The translations under genes and the position numbers were made by a program. This document shows positions 38,601 to 48,451 of a stretch of DNA of 64,000 nt, one piece after another. Each line of letters begins with the position of its first letter. Position 1 is the stretch's first letter. Source of the DNA: Nanobdellota archaeon (GTDB lineage: Archaea; Nanobdellota; Nanobdellia; Pacearchaeales; GW2011-AR1); the NCBI GenBank assembly GCA_024654505.1, contig JANLHN010000003.1:293037-357036 (forward strand), in the 5' to 3' direction. The notes under the pieces were generated by a model that searched no databases, had not been told where the DNA came from, and saw only the letters and a program-made list of their open reading frames with translations.

Positions 38601-39103
38601 ACTTTTACTAATCTTTCACGAATTTCTGATGGAAATAATCTTCTTCTTCCACTTCTGAATGTTGTTGGTTTTTCTAATCTAACTCTCTCTTGAATAATAC
38701 TACAATGAGGACATTTCTTTCCATCTCTGGCTTTTTTTATCCTTTCCAAAAGAGGTTTTTTCAAATCCTTTTCTTCCTTTATTAAAACTTTCCCACATGC
38801 CTCACAAGTTGATCTTAAAACTAAATCTATAATTGGAAGATATTTTACATGAATTAGTGGTCTTGCTAGTTCAATCATACCTGTGTGTCCAAGGCATTCT
38901 TTTAGTCTTCCTCCACAAGTTCTACACCTTACACCAGGGTCCACGGCTCCAAGTCTTAAATCCATTAATCCTCCGTCGACAGGATAACCATCCACATCAT
39001 ATAATTCAGGTGTAACAATTTTTGCGACAGAGAGTTTTTTTATTTGTTCTGGGCTAAGTAAGGAAAAATTTAGGCCACTAATCTGTTTTTTTATAGGGAT
39101 CAT
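35690..39103 (-). CDS. rpoA: RNA polymerase largest subunit, A' and A'' fused
   Basis: NADFDGDEMNIHAPQ plus SPGESIGIVTAQSFGEASTQM in one ORF. Confidence 0.95.
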   Translation of the reverse strand: MIPIKKQISGLNFSLLSPEQIKKLSVAKIVTPELYDVDGYPVDGGLMDLRLGAVDPGVRCRTCGGRLKECLGHTGMIELARPLIHVKYLPIIDLVLRSTCEACGKVLIKEEKDLKKPLLERIKKARDGKKCPHCSIIQERVRLEKPTTFRSGRRRLFPSEIRERLVKVSDADLKILGINGPTLRPEWAILTLLMVPAVTVRPSITLESGERSEDDLTHKLSDIIRSNQRLWENLNAGAPEVIIEDLWDLLQYHVTTFFDNSIAKIPPARHRSGQPLKTITERIKGKEGRIRKNLAGKRVNFSARTVISPDPSLRLNEVGIPFEVAKILTVAEKVTSVNINRLKDLIKKKSYPAANYIVRHDGKKKRITDELIDELVEEIEPGYVVQRHLVDGDIVLFNRHPSLHRASLMAHFVKVLPGKTFRLHPATCKPYNADFDGDEMNIHAPQTEEGRSEAKILLNVDENLFSPKNNMNLMGCVKDAVSGNYMFGESELSKEDSIQLLYEAGAPIPTLNKMNQGSDIFSKIMPNEISKKTTFMDFKSEKGNALRQIDKELGRKEAMELLRAVFSIGTIFLSRTGFTLAVSDLDVPVEVKKKTEKVIEDAEIKTQKIIESYYNQSLESLPGKTLEETREIQILTTLNETRTEIGDIVKAGFPKDNLANKMISSGAGGSMLHITQIACSVGQQVLNGRRIDFGYTGRTLPFFKKGDLSPGAGGFIYNSFVNGLKPQEFFFGAMTGRDGLMDTALRTPKSGYLYRRLANALQDLVMAYDGTVRDASNNVIQFVYGIDGVDVSAKHLNKKVSPGESIGIVTAQSFGEASTQMVLNVFHAAGVAEVQVTQGLPRIIEIFDARKLPKTPAMEIYLEKEFNDEKNARLIAEKIREAKLKEVISEISIDFGSKKIKIDIDSKALKAAHISLDKAVEVLNEKGFKTKKSSDGIVLDMATSDFKEIYKTKEKIKEVILTGIKNISQVLVVKRDRNFVILTAGSNLKEILEFKGVDSTKTISNDIHEISEILGIEAARQAIIHEIQKVIVSQGLDIDSKHSMLVADTMTSYGAVKGITRMGIISDKSSILARASFETPVPQFVQATKTGKKDKLASVIENIIINQPIPVGTGLPGLLVKVTGSLAEPKSKKVTVK

Positions 39104-42100
39104 TGTTCGTATTTGTTCTTTAATTCAAATTTAGTTAATAAGTGTAGGCCTTGTAATTCTTCAATCAAAAGTTTGAAAGCATATGAAACTTCTATTGGCT
39201 CTACTTGGTTTGAATGACATAGGCTACAAACCTTTTTGTTGTGGATTTGGTCATCAATAACTAATGTACCACATTTTGAGCAAATATGAACTACAACTTT
39301 GTCAGAATCGTATCTCTCTTTTAGTAAAAGTGATGCCCCATGACCCACTAGTGCCTGTTGTTCCATCTCTCCAAGTCTTAGCGCTCCACCCCTTGACCTT
39401 CCTTCAATAGGTTGTCTTGTTAAAAGAGCAATCTTACCAGATGCTCTTGCGTGAAGTCTGTCTGCAACCATATATTTTAATTTGAGATAAAACATATTAC
39501 CAATGAATATTTTTACTGGCATTCTTTTACCAGTGATACCATTATACATTGTCTCTTTTCCATTTTCTCTAAAGCCAAGTTTTTTTAAATTTTCTTCTAA
39601 ACTATCTATTGTTTCTCCAGAAAATGCCGAGGCATCAACAATTCTTCCTGAAAGGGCTGCTACTTTTCCACCAAGGACATCCATTAAATATCCAACAGTC
39701 ATACGAGAGGGAATTCCATGAGGATTAAATAATATATCTGGTTTTATCCCACTAACTGTGAATGGGATGTCTTCTTCTGGAGCAACCGCCCCCACAACAC
39801 CTTTTTGTCCATGGGGAACAGAAAATTTATCTCCTACTTCAGGAATTCTCAGTTCTCTTGTCCTTACTTGAACAATTTTATTCCCCTCCTTATCTAATGT
39901 TACAAAAACAGCATCAATAGTTCCTTCTTCTTCTTGTTTTATTGCTGAAGAATTTTCTTTTTTAGTTTGAATAGAAATGTCTCTTGCTTCACTTAAGAAT
40001 TTTGGTGGGCTTGTCTTTCCAATTGCTACCTCCCCCTCTACTAATTCTGCTTCTACATAGGCAATTCCGTCATCTTCTAAAAATCTATAACTCTCTTCAG
40101 TCCTATAACCAGAAACATCTTTATCTGGGATAGTGATCTCGTCCTTAAGGCCTCCAGCATAGTTTAACTCTATAGACTTATAGGGTCTCAACCTTGAACT
40201 TCTCCCAAGTCCTCTATCTACAGAGCCACCGTTTAAGACTGTGGAATCTTCCATATTGTATCCTTCATAAGGCATCACCGCGAGAACTACATTTTGTCCA
40301 ACTGGATGAACATCTAAAGTATCATAAATAAATGTTCTAACTAGGGGTTTTTGGGGGTAGTGAAGTAAGGAAACATCTGTATCAATCCTAACGGGGAAAT
40401 TTCCTGCGTAAATTCCAAGTCCTTGTCTAAATGCTCTAGAACCTCCCTTTACCATACGTGCTGGAGGGTCATGATTTCCAAAAGGAATTAGGGAAACACT
40501 AACTCCAAAAATATCTATTTTGTCTATTTCAAGATGAGTATGCTCGTTTGTTAGGTCTTTTTCTTCCATAGAAATGTAACAATCATCTTCTTCTGCAGCA
40601 TCAAGATATTCAATTATTCCTTTGTCAAATAAGTCTTTCCATTTTAAACTTCCATTTTTTATTAATTCTAAATGTTCTTCTTTCAATCTTGGGACACCAT
40701 TATCTACAATGATTAAAGGTCGAATTACTCTCCCAACTTCTGATGTTAAAAACACTGTATCAAGGGTTTCGTCAAATCTAACAGACATTTCAATAGGGAG
40801 TTTTCTTTCTCTTCTTGCTTCTTTTACTTCTTTTACAAATTGTTCTTTGTTGGCAGCAACGCCAATGAATCTCCCATTATAGAAAACATCTGTCTTTCCA
40901 TCAGATTCACTCATCCCGGCCTCTTCCAAAACGACCAAAATATCTTTTGGGTCCCTAGGAGTTCTAGTAGATATTCTTGCTAAAATAGCTAGGTTTTTTC
41001 TGAGACCAATTTCTGTTCCTTCTGGTGTTTCAATTGGGCAGAATCTTCCATAATGTGTGGGATGAACTGTTCTTGCTGCAAAATTTTCTTGTTCTCCTGG
41101 AAGTGTGGATGTTACCCTTTGTAATTGAGACATAATCGCAAAGGAATTGTTTTTGTCCATGTTTTGTGTAACTCCTCTTCTTTCTCCAATCCATGAACCG
41201 GTTGCTATTGCACTTTCAATTCTATGTGTAAAAAGTGTTGATTTTGCGATTGTCTTAATTGAGAAAAATTTTCTTCTTTTTACAATTTTTTGTAGTGTGT
41301 GTTGAACTTCTCGAAGGAGAATATTCATGTTTACTCTAAATAAATCTGCAAGTAAGTTTCCTGAAAGCCTCACCCTTTTATTTGCATAATGATCTTTGTC
41401 GGTCATTGATTCTTTAGGGTTCTCTTTTGCAATATAGAATTGTTTAATAAACTTACAAAGTGTCTTTGCTTTTTCTAGACGAGAAGGTTTGTCCAAACCT
41501 ATATGGGGTAAAAAATAAGAGTCTATTCTTTGTTTGACCCTATCAAGCATTTCTTTATTTGTTCCTTGTAATGAACTTTTTTCTGCAATCCACATTAGGG
41601 CATCGTTGACGTTGGATATACTTGTGAATTCATATAAATTTACTATTAAGCTATCTGTTCTCTTTCCAACAAGCGTTGCGATTTCAGAGTCACTTGATAA
41701 ACCAAGGGCTTTTAGAAGAACAATTGCGGGGATATCTCTAAATCTTGAAAAGGAGGTTTCTAAAATCCCCTCGGCATTCTCTGTTAATGAAAAGGGAATT
41801 TTGTAGGCTCCCCTCTGGGAAAAAAGTCTTAACATTAACCTTTTCCTTGTTTTTTGGAATTCAATGAATGTTTGGTTACTTGCCAAATCTTCTGCCATAA
41901 CCATAACCCTCTCATTACCATTAATCAAGAAGTACCCTCCATGGTCTTTTGGGTCAATATAATTTTTTACTAATTCTTCCTCGCTTAATTCATGAAGATT
42001 ACATGCATCACTTTTTATCATTATAGGAATTCTACCTAGCTGTACTTCTTCTGTTTCTATTTGTCCGGCATAGTTAATTGTCATTTCCATCCAGACTGGT

Positions 42101-42357
42101 GCGGAATAGGTTAGAGTTCTTAGTCTTGCTTCAGAAGGCATAATTGGTCTTGAAGATCCATCAGACTCTACATTATCTGGTTTTCCAACACGGATTTTCC
42201 CCAACTTAATCTCAAAATCTTCGTTAGGAAGGGAATCTGAAAGCTCTGTTACAATTTCTTGCATTCTATTATAAATAAAGTCGTTGAAAGATTTAATGTT
42301 TGACTCGACGAGCGAATGGTTCCTTAGAAATTCTTTGACTAATACATGTTCAGCCAT
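39100..42357 (-). CDS. rpoB: RNA polymerase subunit B
   Basis: GYNMEDS, FSVPHGQKGVVG, RSRGGALRLGEMEQ. Confidence 0.97.
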   Translation of the reverse strand: MAEHVLVKEFLRNHSLVESNIKSFNDFIYNRMQEIVTELSDSLPNEDFEIKLGKIRVGKPDNVESDGSSRPIMPSEARLRTLTYSAPVWMEMTINYAGQIETEEVQLGRIPIMIKSDACNLHELSEEELVKNYIDPKDHGGYFLINGNERVMVMAEDLASNQTFIEFQKTRKRLMLRLFSQRGAYKIPFSLTENAEGILETSFSRFRDIPAIVLLKALGLSSDSEIATLVGKRTDSLIVNLYEFTSISNVNDALMWIAEKSSLQGTNKEMLDRVKQRIDSYFLPHIGLDKPSRLEKAKTLCKFIKQFYIAKENPKESMTDKDHYANKRVRLSGNLLADLFRVNMNILLREVQHTLQKIVKRRKFFSIKTIAKSTLFTHRIESAIATGSWIGERRGVTQNMDKNNSFAIMSQLQRVTSTLPGEQENFAARTVHPTHYGRFCPIETPEGTEIGLRKNLAILARISTRTPRDPKDILVVLEEAGMSESDGKTDVFYNGRFIGVAANKEQFVKEVKEARRERKLPIEMSVRFDETLDTVFLTSEVGRVIRPLIIVDNGVPRLKEEHLELIKNGSLKWKDLFDKGIIEYLDAAEEDDCYISMEEKDLTNEHTHLEIDKIDIFGVSVSLIPFGNHDPPARMVKGGSRAFRQGLGIYAGNFPVRIDTDVSLLHYPQKPLVRTFIYDTLDVHPVGQNVVLAVMPYEGYNMEDSTVLNGGSVDRGLGRSSRLRPYKSIELNYAGGLKDEITIPDKDVSGYRTEESYRFLEDDGIAYVEAELVEGEVAIGKTSPPKFLSEARDISIQTKKENSSAIKQEEEGTIDAVFVTLDKEGNKIVQVRTRELRIPEVGDKFSVPHGQKGVVGAVAPEEDIPFTVSGIKPDILFNPHGIPSRMTVGYLMDVLGGKVAALSGRIVDASAFSGETIDSLEENLKKLGFRENGKETMYNGITGKRMPVKIFIGNMFYLKLKYMVADRLHARASGKIALLTRQPIEGRSRGGALRLGEMEQQALVGHGASLLLKERYDSDKVVVHICSKCGTLVIDDQIHNKKVCSLCHSNQVEPIEVSYAFKLLIEELQGLHLLTKFELKNKYEQ

Positions 42358-42560
42358 TAGATTACTACCCTATAATATATCTCTGCAACTTCTCCTTGGC
42401 GGTCGATTTTTACTACATCGCCGGTTTCGCATCCCTCTGGAAGTGCTGGATCTTTTTTAGATATCTTGGGAAATTGTGATAAAGCCATATTAAACTTGTT
42501 AAGAATCTTCTCTTTCTCGTCGGAGTTCAGTTTTGTGTGTTTTGGCTGGAAGGTGTGCAT
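42357..42560 (-). CDS. rpoH: RNA polymerase subunit H
   Basis: FPKISKKDPALPEGCETGDVVKIDR. Confidence 0.9.
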   Translation of the reverse strand: MHTFQPKHTKLNSDEKEKILNKFNMALSQFPKISKKDPALPEGCETGDVVKIDRQGEVAEIYYRVVI

Positions 42561-42679
42561 TTTCTCCTTTAGAATTTTTCTCTTTAGATAAGGAAAATAC
42601 CAAAAATGGCTTTAAAAATGTTTCTACTTTTGTTATTTTAAAGTAGTTCGTGGAAAAATTGGGGAATTTTGATTTAATT

Positions 42680-42737
42680 AAAAAAGGTCGGGGATGACCT
42701 CACTGGAGGTCCTTAATAGGTCACTTCACCAGAAGTG
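42680..42737 (-). ncRNA. Candidate structured trailer/ncRNA: two 26-bp-spaced hairpins then terminator-like hairpin + T6
   Basis: CACTTCacca/GAAGTG, GACCTCactg/GAGGTC, alternative GGTC..GACC then TTTTTT on minus. Confidence 0.45.
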
Positions 42738-42771
42738 CCTACAGGGCGAACCATGTGTTTTAAATCTAAAA

Positions 42772-42883
42772 TGGCCCCGAGGGGATTTGAACTATTCGCA
42801 ATTTGCATTGTCAATTATATTTTAATTTGTTGAAAAAGCGAATTGCTCACCCCGACAGTCGTGTGTTCAAATCCTAAAAAATA
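42772..42883 (-). repeat. Partial 3'-end copy of tRNA-Lys split by hairpin element at the T-arm
   Basis: GTCGGGG[TGAGCAATTCGC...GCAAATTGCGAATA]GTTCAAATCCCCTCGGGGCCA. Confidence 0.9.
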
Positions 42884-42957
42884 TGGCCCCGAGGGGATTT
42901 GAACCCCCGACACCTGGATTAAAAGTCCAGTGCTCTACCAGGCTGAGCTACGGAGCC
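42884..42957 (-). tRNA. tRNA-Lys (anticodon TTT)
   Basis: Full 74-nt cloverleaf, CTGGA CTTTTAA TCCAG anticodon arm. Confidence 0.95.
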
Positions 42958-43014
42958 ATAGGCATCCTCTACTCTGACACTCGGTCGAAGAACCTCGCGT
43001 AGAGCTACGGAGCC
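42958..43014 (-). repeat. Partial 5'-end copy of tRNA-Lys with hairpin replacing the D-loop
   Basis: GGCTCCGTAGCTCTAC...GTAGAGG upstream of the real gene. Confidence 0.85.
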
Positions 43015-43062
43015 ATAATTACTTTGAGAATAAATGATTTAAAAAACTATTTGTTAGGTTCT

Positions 43063-43251
43063 TTACTCCCTATAGAAGGTTATCTTATCACCATTTTCAA
43101 CCAAACAAAGAAAATTTTTATCCCTTTCCAAATAATAAACTCCTGTCCCTTCTGTTCGAAGAGTTCCTGTAAAACTCTGATTAGAAAAAGTTATTGAAGC
43201 TTCGAGACCAACCATTTCCTTTAATTTCATTTGTGTGAATATTTTCTCCAT
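43063..43251 (-). CDS. Hypothetical small protein
   Basis: ORF adjacent to the dCMP deaminase fusion. Confidence 0.5.
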   Translation of the reverse strand: MEKIFTQMKLKEMVGLEASITFSNQSFTGTLRTEGTGVYYLERDKNFLCLVENGDKITFYRE

Positions 43252-43253
43252 GT

Positions 43254-44291
43254 TTACTGTCCTTCGTAATTTTCTATTTCGTGGTTAAGGACTTCTAATT
43301 GTATTCCTGCTTGTTGAAATAACTTCCCCGTTTCTCCACCAGCATGATAAATCTTTTCACAAACAACCCTCTTTATTCCAGTGTTAACTATCATCTTTGC
43401 GCAAACCTGACATGGGACCATTTTACAATAAATCGTCGCTCCTTCAATGGGAATGCCTAATTTTGCTGCCTGACAAATTGCATTCTGCTCGGCATGGGTT
43501 GTTCTAACACAATGCATCCTTTTTATTCCATCGGAGTGAATCCATTCTTCCATTTGGTGCCCAACTTCGTCACAATGAGGAAGACCTTTTGGACTTCCAA
43601 CATACCCTGTTACTAATATCTGCTTGTTTTTAGCAATTACACAGCCACTTCTTCCCCTATCGCAGGTTGCTCTTTTTGCAACTGTTTCCGCGATGTCCAT
43701 AAAATACTCATCCCATGTAGGTCTTGTGAATTTTTCCGAACCATTTCCTATGTTTCCTAAAACACTTGCAACCTTTTTTTGTAGTTCTTCAACAGTCCAC
43801 TCATTCTTGAATAAATGGTCAGCCATTTCAATACATTTAGAGATATTTTGTTTATTGGGGTCTAAATTTGTCATCTCTTTTCTTTCCTGTTCTAAAAATT
43901 CTTCATAAGAAACCTTGTCTGTTTGACTTGCTCTTTCTGCTATTCGAAGGTATCTTATTTCTGGGTCTGCGTCTACAGCAAATAAAACAAAGGTTCCTTT
44001 TTTCCTAAGTGCTTCAACCTCTCCCGGACAGCGAATACTTTCTATAATAGAATTATTCCCTTCTTGAATCGCTTTAGAATATAGTTGTTCAACAATATAA
44101 CTTGGACCATTTCTAGCTCTTAAATCATTTCCAACAAAAACCATGCTATTCCTATCAATAGGCATCCCTCTTTTGCGAATCTCTTCAGTTAAGAAGTCTC
44201 TCACAGAGTAGTGTTTGAACCCTTTTTCTTTGAGAAAATCTGCAATTGTTCCTTTCCCTGCAGCGAGGGTACCTGTTATTCCAACAATCAT
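43254..44291 (-). CDS. P-loop kinase (dephospho-CoA kinase-like) fused to dCMP deaminase
   Basis: GITGTLAAGKGTIADFL; TTHAEQNAICQAA...CKMVPCQVCAK. Confidence 0.88.
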   Translation of the reverse strand: MIVGITGTLAAGKGTIADFLKEKGFKHYSVRDFLTEEIRKRGMPIDRNSMVFVGNDLRARNGPSYIVEQLYSKAIQEGNNSIIESIRCPGEVEALRKKGTFVLFAVDADPEIRYLRIAERASQTDKVSYEEFLEQERKEMTNLDPNKQNISKCIEMADHLFKNEWTVEELQKKVASVLGNIGNGSEKFTRPTWDEYFMDIAETVAKRATCDRGRSGCVIAKNKQILVTGYVGSPKGLPHCDEVGHQMEEWIHSDGIKRMHCVRTTHAEQNAICQAAKLGIPIEGATIYCKMVPCQVCAKMIVNTGIKRVVCEKIYHAGGETGKLFQQAGIQLEVLNHEIENYEGQ

Positions 44292-44342
44292 TTCTTAAAA
44301 AAACTCTTATAGTTTATAAAAACATATATACTATATCATATA

Positions 44343-44768
44343 TCATCTAATTCCCGTGCTCCCAAATCCACCTTCTCCTCTTTTTGTTTCGCTTAGTTCA
44401 TCAACTTCTTCTATTTCTGCAGACTCAATCTTTTGTATTAAAACTTGGGCAATTTTGTCTCCTATCCTCACCTCAAAATTATCATCTGAAGTATTAAAAA
44501 GAATTATCTTGTACTCTCCACGATAATGTGCATCGATTACTCCTCCAAGGATAGTTATCCCTTGTTTTGCCGCAATGCCACTCTTGTCCCATACAAGAGC
44601 AACATAGCCAGATGGAATCTCGATAGAGATTCCTGTGGAAATCATTTTCCGTTTACCAGGTAAAATAATTGAATTCTCAACAGAATAAACATCCATCCCA
44701 GCATCACCTTCATGAGCATAACTAGGAAGGACCGCGTTTTCTTTTAGTTTTTTTACTTTTATCTTCAT
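44343..44768 (-). CDS. dut: dUTP diphosphatase
   Basis: EGDAGMDVYS, DKSGIAAKQGI, GVIDAHYRGEYK, RGEGGFGSTG; start set at MKIKVKK. Confidence 0.95.
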   Translation of the reverse strand: MKIKVKKLKENAVLPSYAHEGDAGMDVYSVENSIILPGKRKMISTGISIEIPSGYVALVWDKSGIAAKQGITILGGVIDAHYRGEYKIILFNTSDDNFEVRIGDKIAQVLIQKIESAEIEEVDELSETKRGEGGFGSTGIR

Positions 44769-44772
44769 TATA

Positions 44773-47187
44773 TTATCCACTGCACATTTCGCATGATTCA
44801 GGTTCGTCAGGATTGCATGTTTTGTAAATAGCATCCTGTGAATCTTTGGGGGAGCTGGGCCCTATAATCTCTCCTTTTTTTTCTAGTTCTTTTATCTCTT
44901 TTGGAAATGTTGTTTTTGTTTTATCTATTGTAAACTTAATTGCCTGTGTAGCTGGTTTTGTTCTTAAATAATACATCCCTGTTTTTAATCCATTTCTCCA
45001 TCCATAAAAATGCATACTTGTTATTTTTGATGGATCTGGGCTTTCCATCCATACATTTAAACTCTGACTTTGGTCTATAAATGGACTCCTCTCTACTGCC
45101 ATATCTAATAAGTCTTTTTGTTTCATTTCCCATACAGTCTTGTATAATTCTTTTAGGTCATTAGGTATCTCTTCAATATGTTGGATACTTCCATTTCCTA
45201 AGATAATTTTGTCTTTTAATTCTTCATTCCACATTCCAAGTTTTATTAAATCTTGTACTAAATATTTATTTATTACTACAAACTCTCCACTTAAGGTCCT
45301 TCTCAAGTATAGATTACTCGTGAATGGTTCAAAACACTCATTATTCCCTAATATTTGTGATGTTGATGCTGTTGGCATTGGAGCTACTAATAGACTATTT
45401 CTTATCCCATGAATTTTAATCTCTTCTTTTAGTTTCTTCCAATCATGTCTTTGACTAGGTTCTACACCCCACATATCAAACTGTAATATTCCTTTTGATA
45501 CAGGGCTTCCTTCATAAGACTCGTAAGTTCCTTTTTCCTTTGCTATATCTTTGCTTGCGGTTAGTGCCGAAAAGTATATTGTTTCAAAAATATTTTTATT
45601 TAGTTCCTTTGCTTTTGCACTTGTAAAAGGAATTCTCAATAAAGCAAAAGTATCTGCTAGTCCTTGTACTCCAAGTCCTATTGGTCTATGTTTTAGATTA
45701 GATTTTCTTGCCTCTAATATAGGGTAGTAGTTAATATCTATTATCCTATCTAGGTTTTTAGTCATTTGATATATTACATCACTCAACCCATCATAATTGT
45801 AAGTTCCGTCTTCATTTACAAATTTCTTTAATGAAACACTTGCAAGATTACATACTGCAGTTTCATCTTTATTTGTGTATTCCATTATTTCAGTACATAA
45901 ATTTGAGCTCTTGATTGTGCCAAGATTCTGGTGATTTGTTTTATTATTTATATTATCTTTATATAACATGTAAGGTGTTCCTGTTTCTATTTGACTTTCT
46001 ATTATTTTATTCCATAGTTCTCTAGCTTTTACTCTCTTCTTTGATTTCCCTTCATTTTCATATTTAATATATATTCTCTCAAACTCCTCCCCATACACAT
46101 CACTAAGTCCAGGACATTCGTTGGGGCACATCAGGCTCCAATCTCCATCCCCTTCAACTCTCTTCATAAATAAATCAGGAATCCATAGTCCATAAAACAT
46201 ATCTCTCGCCCTCATTTCTTCATTCCCAGTATTCTTCTTTAAATCTAAAAATTCAAATATATCTGCATGCCAAGGTTCTAAATATATTGCAAATGCTCCT
46301 TTCCTTTTTCCCCCACCCTGGTCTACATATCTAGCTGTAGAGTTATAGACTCTTAACATAGGAACTAATCCATTACTCACTCCAGCACTTCCTCTAATAT
46401 AGGAACCACTTGCCCTAATATTATGAACATGAATTCCTATTCCTCCTGCATTTTTAGATATCATCGATATATTTTTCAGAGTATCATAAATCCCCTCAAT
46501 GCTATCTTCTTTCATAGCTATTAAAAAACAACTAGACAATTGTGATTTTGGAGTTCCTGAATTAAATAATGTTGGTGTTGCGTGTGTGAAGTAGCCCCTA
46601 CTAAGCAAGTCATAAGTTTTTATGGCATTCTCTATATCCTCACCCCAAATTCCAACTGATACTCTCATTAACATGTGTTGTGGTCTTTCAATAGTTTTTC
46701 CATTTATTTGTTGAAGATACCCCCTCTGCAGAGTTTTAAATCCAAAGAAATCATAATTAAAATCCCTTGCATAATCAATTACTTCCTCTAATCTTTCTTT
46801 ATTATTAATTATAGTTTTATAGGTGTCTTCACTGATTAGGCTTGCTGGTTTTCCTGTCCGAGGATTGTAATAATTATGCAATAAAGTCATTGCCTCTGTG
46901 AATGTATATTTTGTTTGCCTATGTAAATTATCTACAGACACTAATGCCGCTAATTTCATGTAATCTGGATGTATCGTCCCCAGGCCTGTACAAGTTTCTG
47001 CTGTTAGTTCATCTAATTCTACTGTTGTTACCCCATCATATAAACCTTCAATTACTTTTTTTGCTACCTCTGTGGGATCTACATATTCTTTGTCCAATCC
47101 TTCTGATAATCTTTTTATCTTTTCTAAAATTTGGTCAAATCTTACTTCTTCCTTACTTCCATCTCGTTTTATTACATGCATAATCAT
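44773..47187 (-). CDS. nrdA: Class I ribonucleotide reductase large subunit
   Basis: ATP-cone, [47 protein letters not shown]-terminal CEMC. Confidence 0.96.
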   Translation of the reverse strand: MIMHVIKRDGSKEEVRFDQILEKIKRLSEGLDKEYVDPTEVAKKVIEGLYDGVTTVELDELTAETCTGLGTIHPDYMKLAALVSVDNLHRQTKYTFTEAMTLLHNYYNPRTGKPASLISEDTYKTIINNKERLEEVIDYARDFNYDFFGFKTLQRGYLQQINGKTIERPQHMLMRVSVGIWGEDIENAIKTYDLLSRGYFTHATPTLFNSGTPKSQLSSCFLIAMKEDSIEGIYDTLKNISMISKNAGGIGIHVHNIRASGSYIRGSAGVSNGLVPMLRVYNSTARYVDQGGGKRKGAFAIYLEPWHADIFEFLDLKKNTGNEEMRARDMFYGLWIPDLFMKRVEGDGDWSLMCPNECPGLSDVYGEEFERIYIKYENEGKSKKRVKARELWNKIIESQIETGTPYMLYKDNINNKTNHQNLGTIKSSNLCTEIMEYTNKDETAVCNLASVSLKKFVNEDGTYNYDGLSDVIYQMTKNLDRIIDINYYPILEARKSNLKHRPIGLGVQGLADTFALLRIPFTSAKAKELNKNIFETIYFSALTASKDIAKEKGTYESYEGSPVSKGILQFDMWGVEPSQRHDWKKLKEEIKIHGIRNSLLVAPMPTASTSQILGNNECFEPFTSNLYLRRTLSGEFVVINKYLVQDLIKLGMWNEELKDKIILGNGSIQHIEEIPNDLKELYKTVWEMKQKDLLDMAVERSPFIDQSQSLNVWMESPDPSKITSMHFYGWRNGLKTGMYYLRTKPATQAIKFTIDKTKTTFPKEIKELEKKGEIIGPSSPKDSQDAIYKTCNPDEPESCEMCSG

Positions 47188-47190
47188 TTT

Positions 47191-48219
47191 CTAAAATTCC
47201 TCATTTGTGCTGAAGGAAGAGTTACTTGTTTCTTTCCCTCCAACTACTCCTGCCTTTTGATATTCAGATACCCTCTTTTCAAAGAAATTTGTTTTTCCCT
47301 CCAAACTAATTAATTCCATCCAAGGAAAAGGATTTCTTGTTTTGTAAAATTTGGCACACCCCAAGGCCACCAACAATCTATCTGCCACAAATTCAATATA
47401 ATTCGCCATCATTTCATTATTCATACCAATCAAGTTTACAGGAAGTGCTCCTGTTATGAATTCTTTTTCTATTTCTACTGCTTCAGTTATTATTTGTGAT
47501 ACCATCTCTTTGCTTGCAGGCCTTTCTAGCATCTCATGAATTAAGCAGGCGAAATCAGTGTGTAACCCTTCATCTCGACTTATTAGTTCATTACTAAAAC
47601 ATAGCCCTGGCATTAATCCTCTTTTTTTAAGCCAAAATATTGCGCAGAAGCTTCCTGAAAAAAATATCCCTTCTATTGCTGCAAAGGCTATCATTCTTTC
47701 CGCAAAGGTGGTGTTCTTTTTGTTTAGCCATTTTAATGCCCACTCCCCTTTTTTTTCTACAGCAGGAACTGTCTCTAATCCATTAAATAATAAATCTTTT
47801 TCTTTTTGATCTTTTATGTAAGTGTCTATCAATAGGGAATATGTTTCGCTGTGTATGTTTTCTATTGCTATTTGAAAACCATAAAAACATCTTGCTTCAG
47901 GATTTGTTATTTCTTTCATAAAATTTGTTGCTAAATTTTCATTTACTATTCCATCACTTGCTGCGAAAAAGGCCAGAACATATTTTATAAAATGTTTCTC
48001 TTGTTCACTTAATTTTTCCCAATCGGTTAAGTCTTGTTGAAGATCTATCTCCTCGGCAGTCCAAAAACTTGCTTCGGCCTTTTTATAAAATTCCCATATC
48101 TTTTGATGTTTTATAGGGAATAATACATATCGGTTTTTTTCTGTTTTTTGTAAATCCTCTACAAATCCATCCTCATAGGCATTCTTTTGTATAGGGAGAT
48201 TAATAGATTCTTGAGCCAT
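47191..48219 (-). CDS. nrdB: Class I ribonucleotide reductase small subunit
   Basis: [11 protein letters not shown]-x6-H ligand regions, [14 protein letters not shown]. Confidence 0.95.
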   Translation of the reverse strand: MAQESINLPIQKNAYEDGFVEDLQKTEKNRYVLFPIKHQKIWEFYKKAEASFWTAEEIDLQQDLTDWEKLSEQEKHFIKYVLAFFAASDGIVNENLATNFMKEITNPEARCFYGFQIAIENIHSETYSLLIDTYIKDQKEKDLLFNGLETVPAVEKKGEWALKWLNKKNTTFAERMIAFAAIEGIFFSGSFCAIFWLKKRGLMPGLCFSNELISRDEGLHTDFACLIHEMLERPASKEMVSQIITEAVEIEKEFITGALPVNLIGMNNEMMANYIEFVADRLLVALGCAKFYKTRNPFPWMELISLEGKTNFFEKRVSEYQKAGVVGGKETSNSSFSTNEEF

Positions 48220-48295
48220 CTCTTTTGATTATTATTTCATTTATTTTAAAAAATATCATTTTACTTTTGTTATCCTCTTTTTGTAATTTTGTAGT

Positions 48296-48395
48296 AAGCA
48301 CAAGATATAGGGTTTTAATCCCATCCACCCTACCACGTATTGTATTTGCAAGGTTGTAGGAAACCTTAGAGTATTTAAATATTGTTGTGCTTATA
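48296..48395. promoter_or_regulatory. nrdB promoter region with inverted AAGCACAA sites flanking leader; candidate NrdR sites
   Basis: AAGCACAAGATATAG and GAGTATTTAAATATTGTTGTGCTT; same arrangement upstream of nrdR. Confidence 0.5.
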
Positions 48396-48451
48396 CTCTA
48401 TAATAGTTCGCTCCGTTAACATATCTCGCAAGGAATGATAGATGTGAGAGT

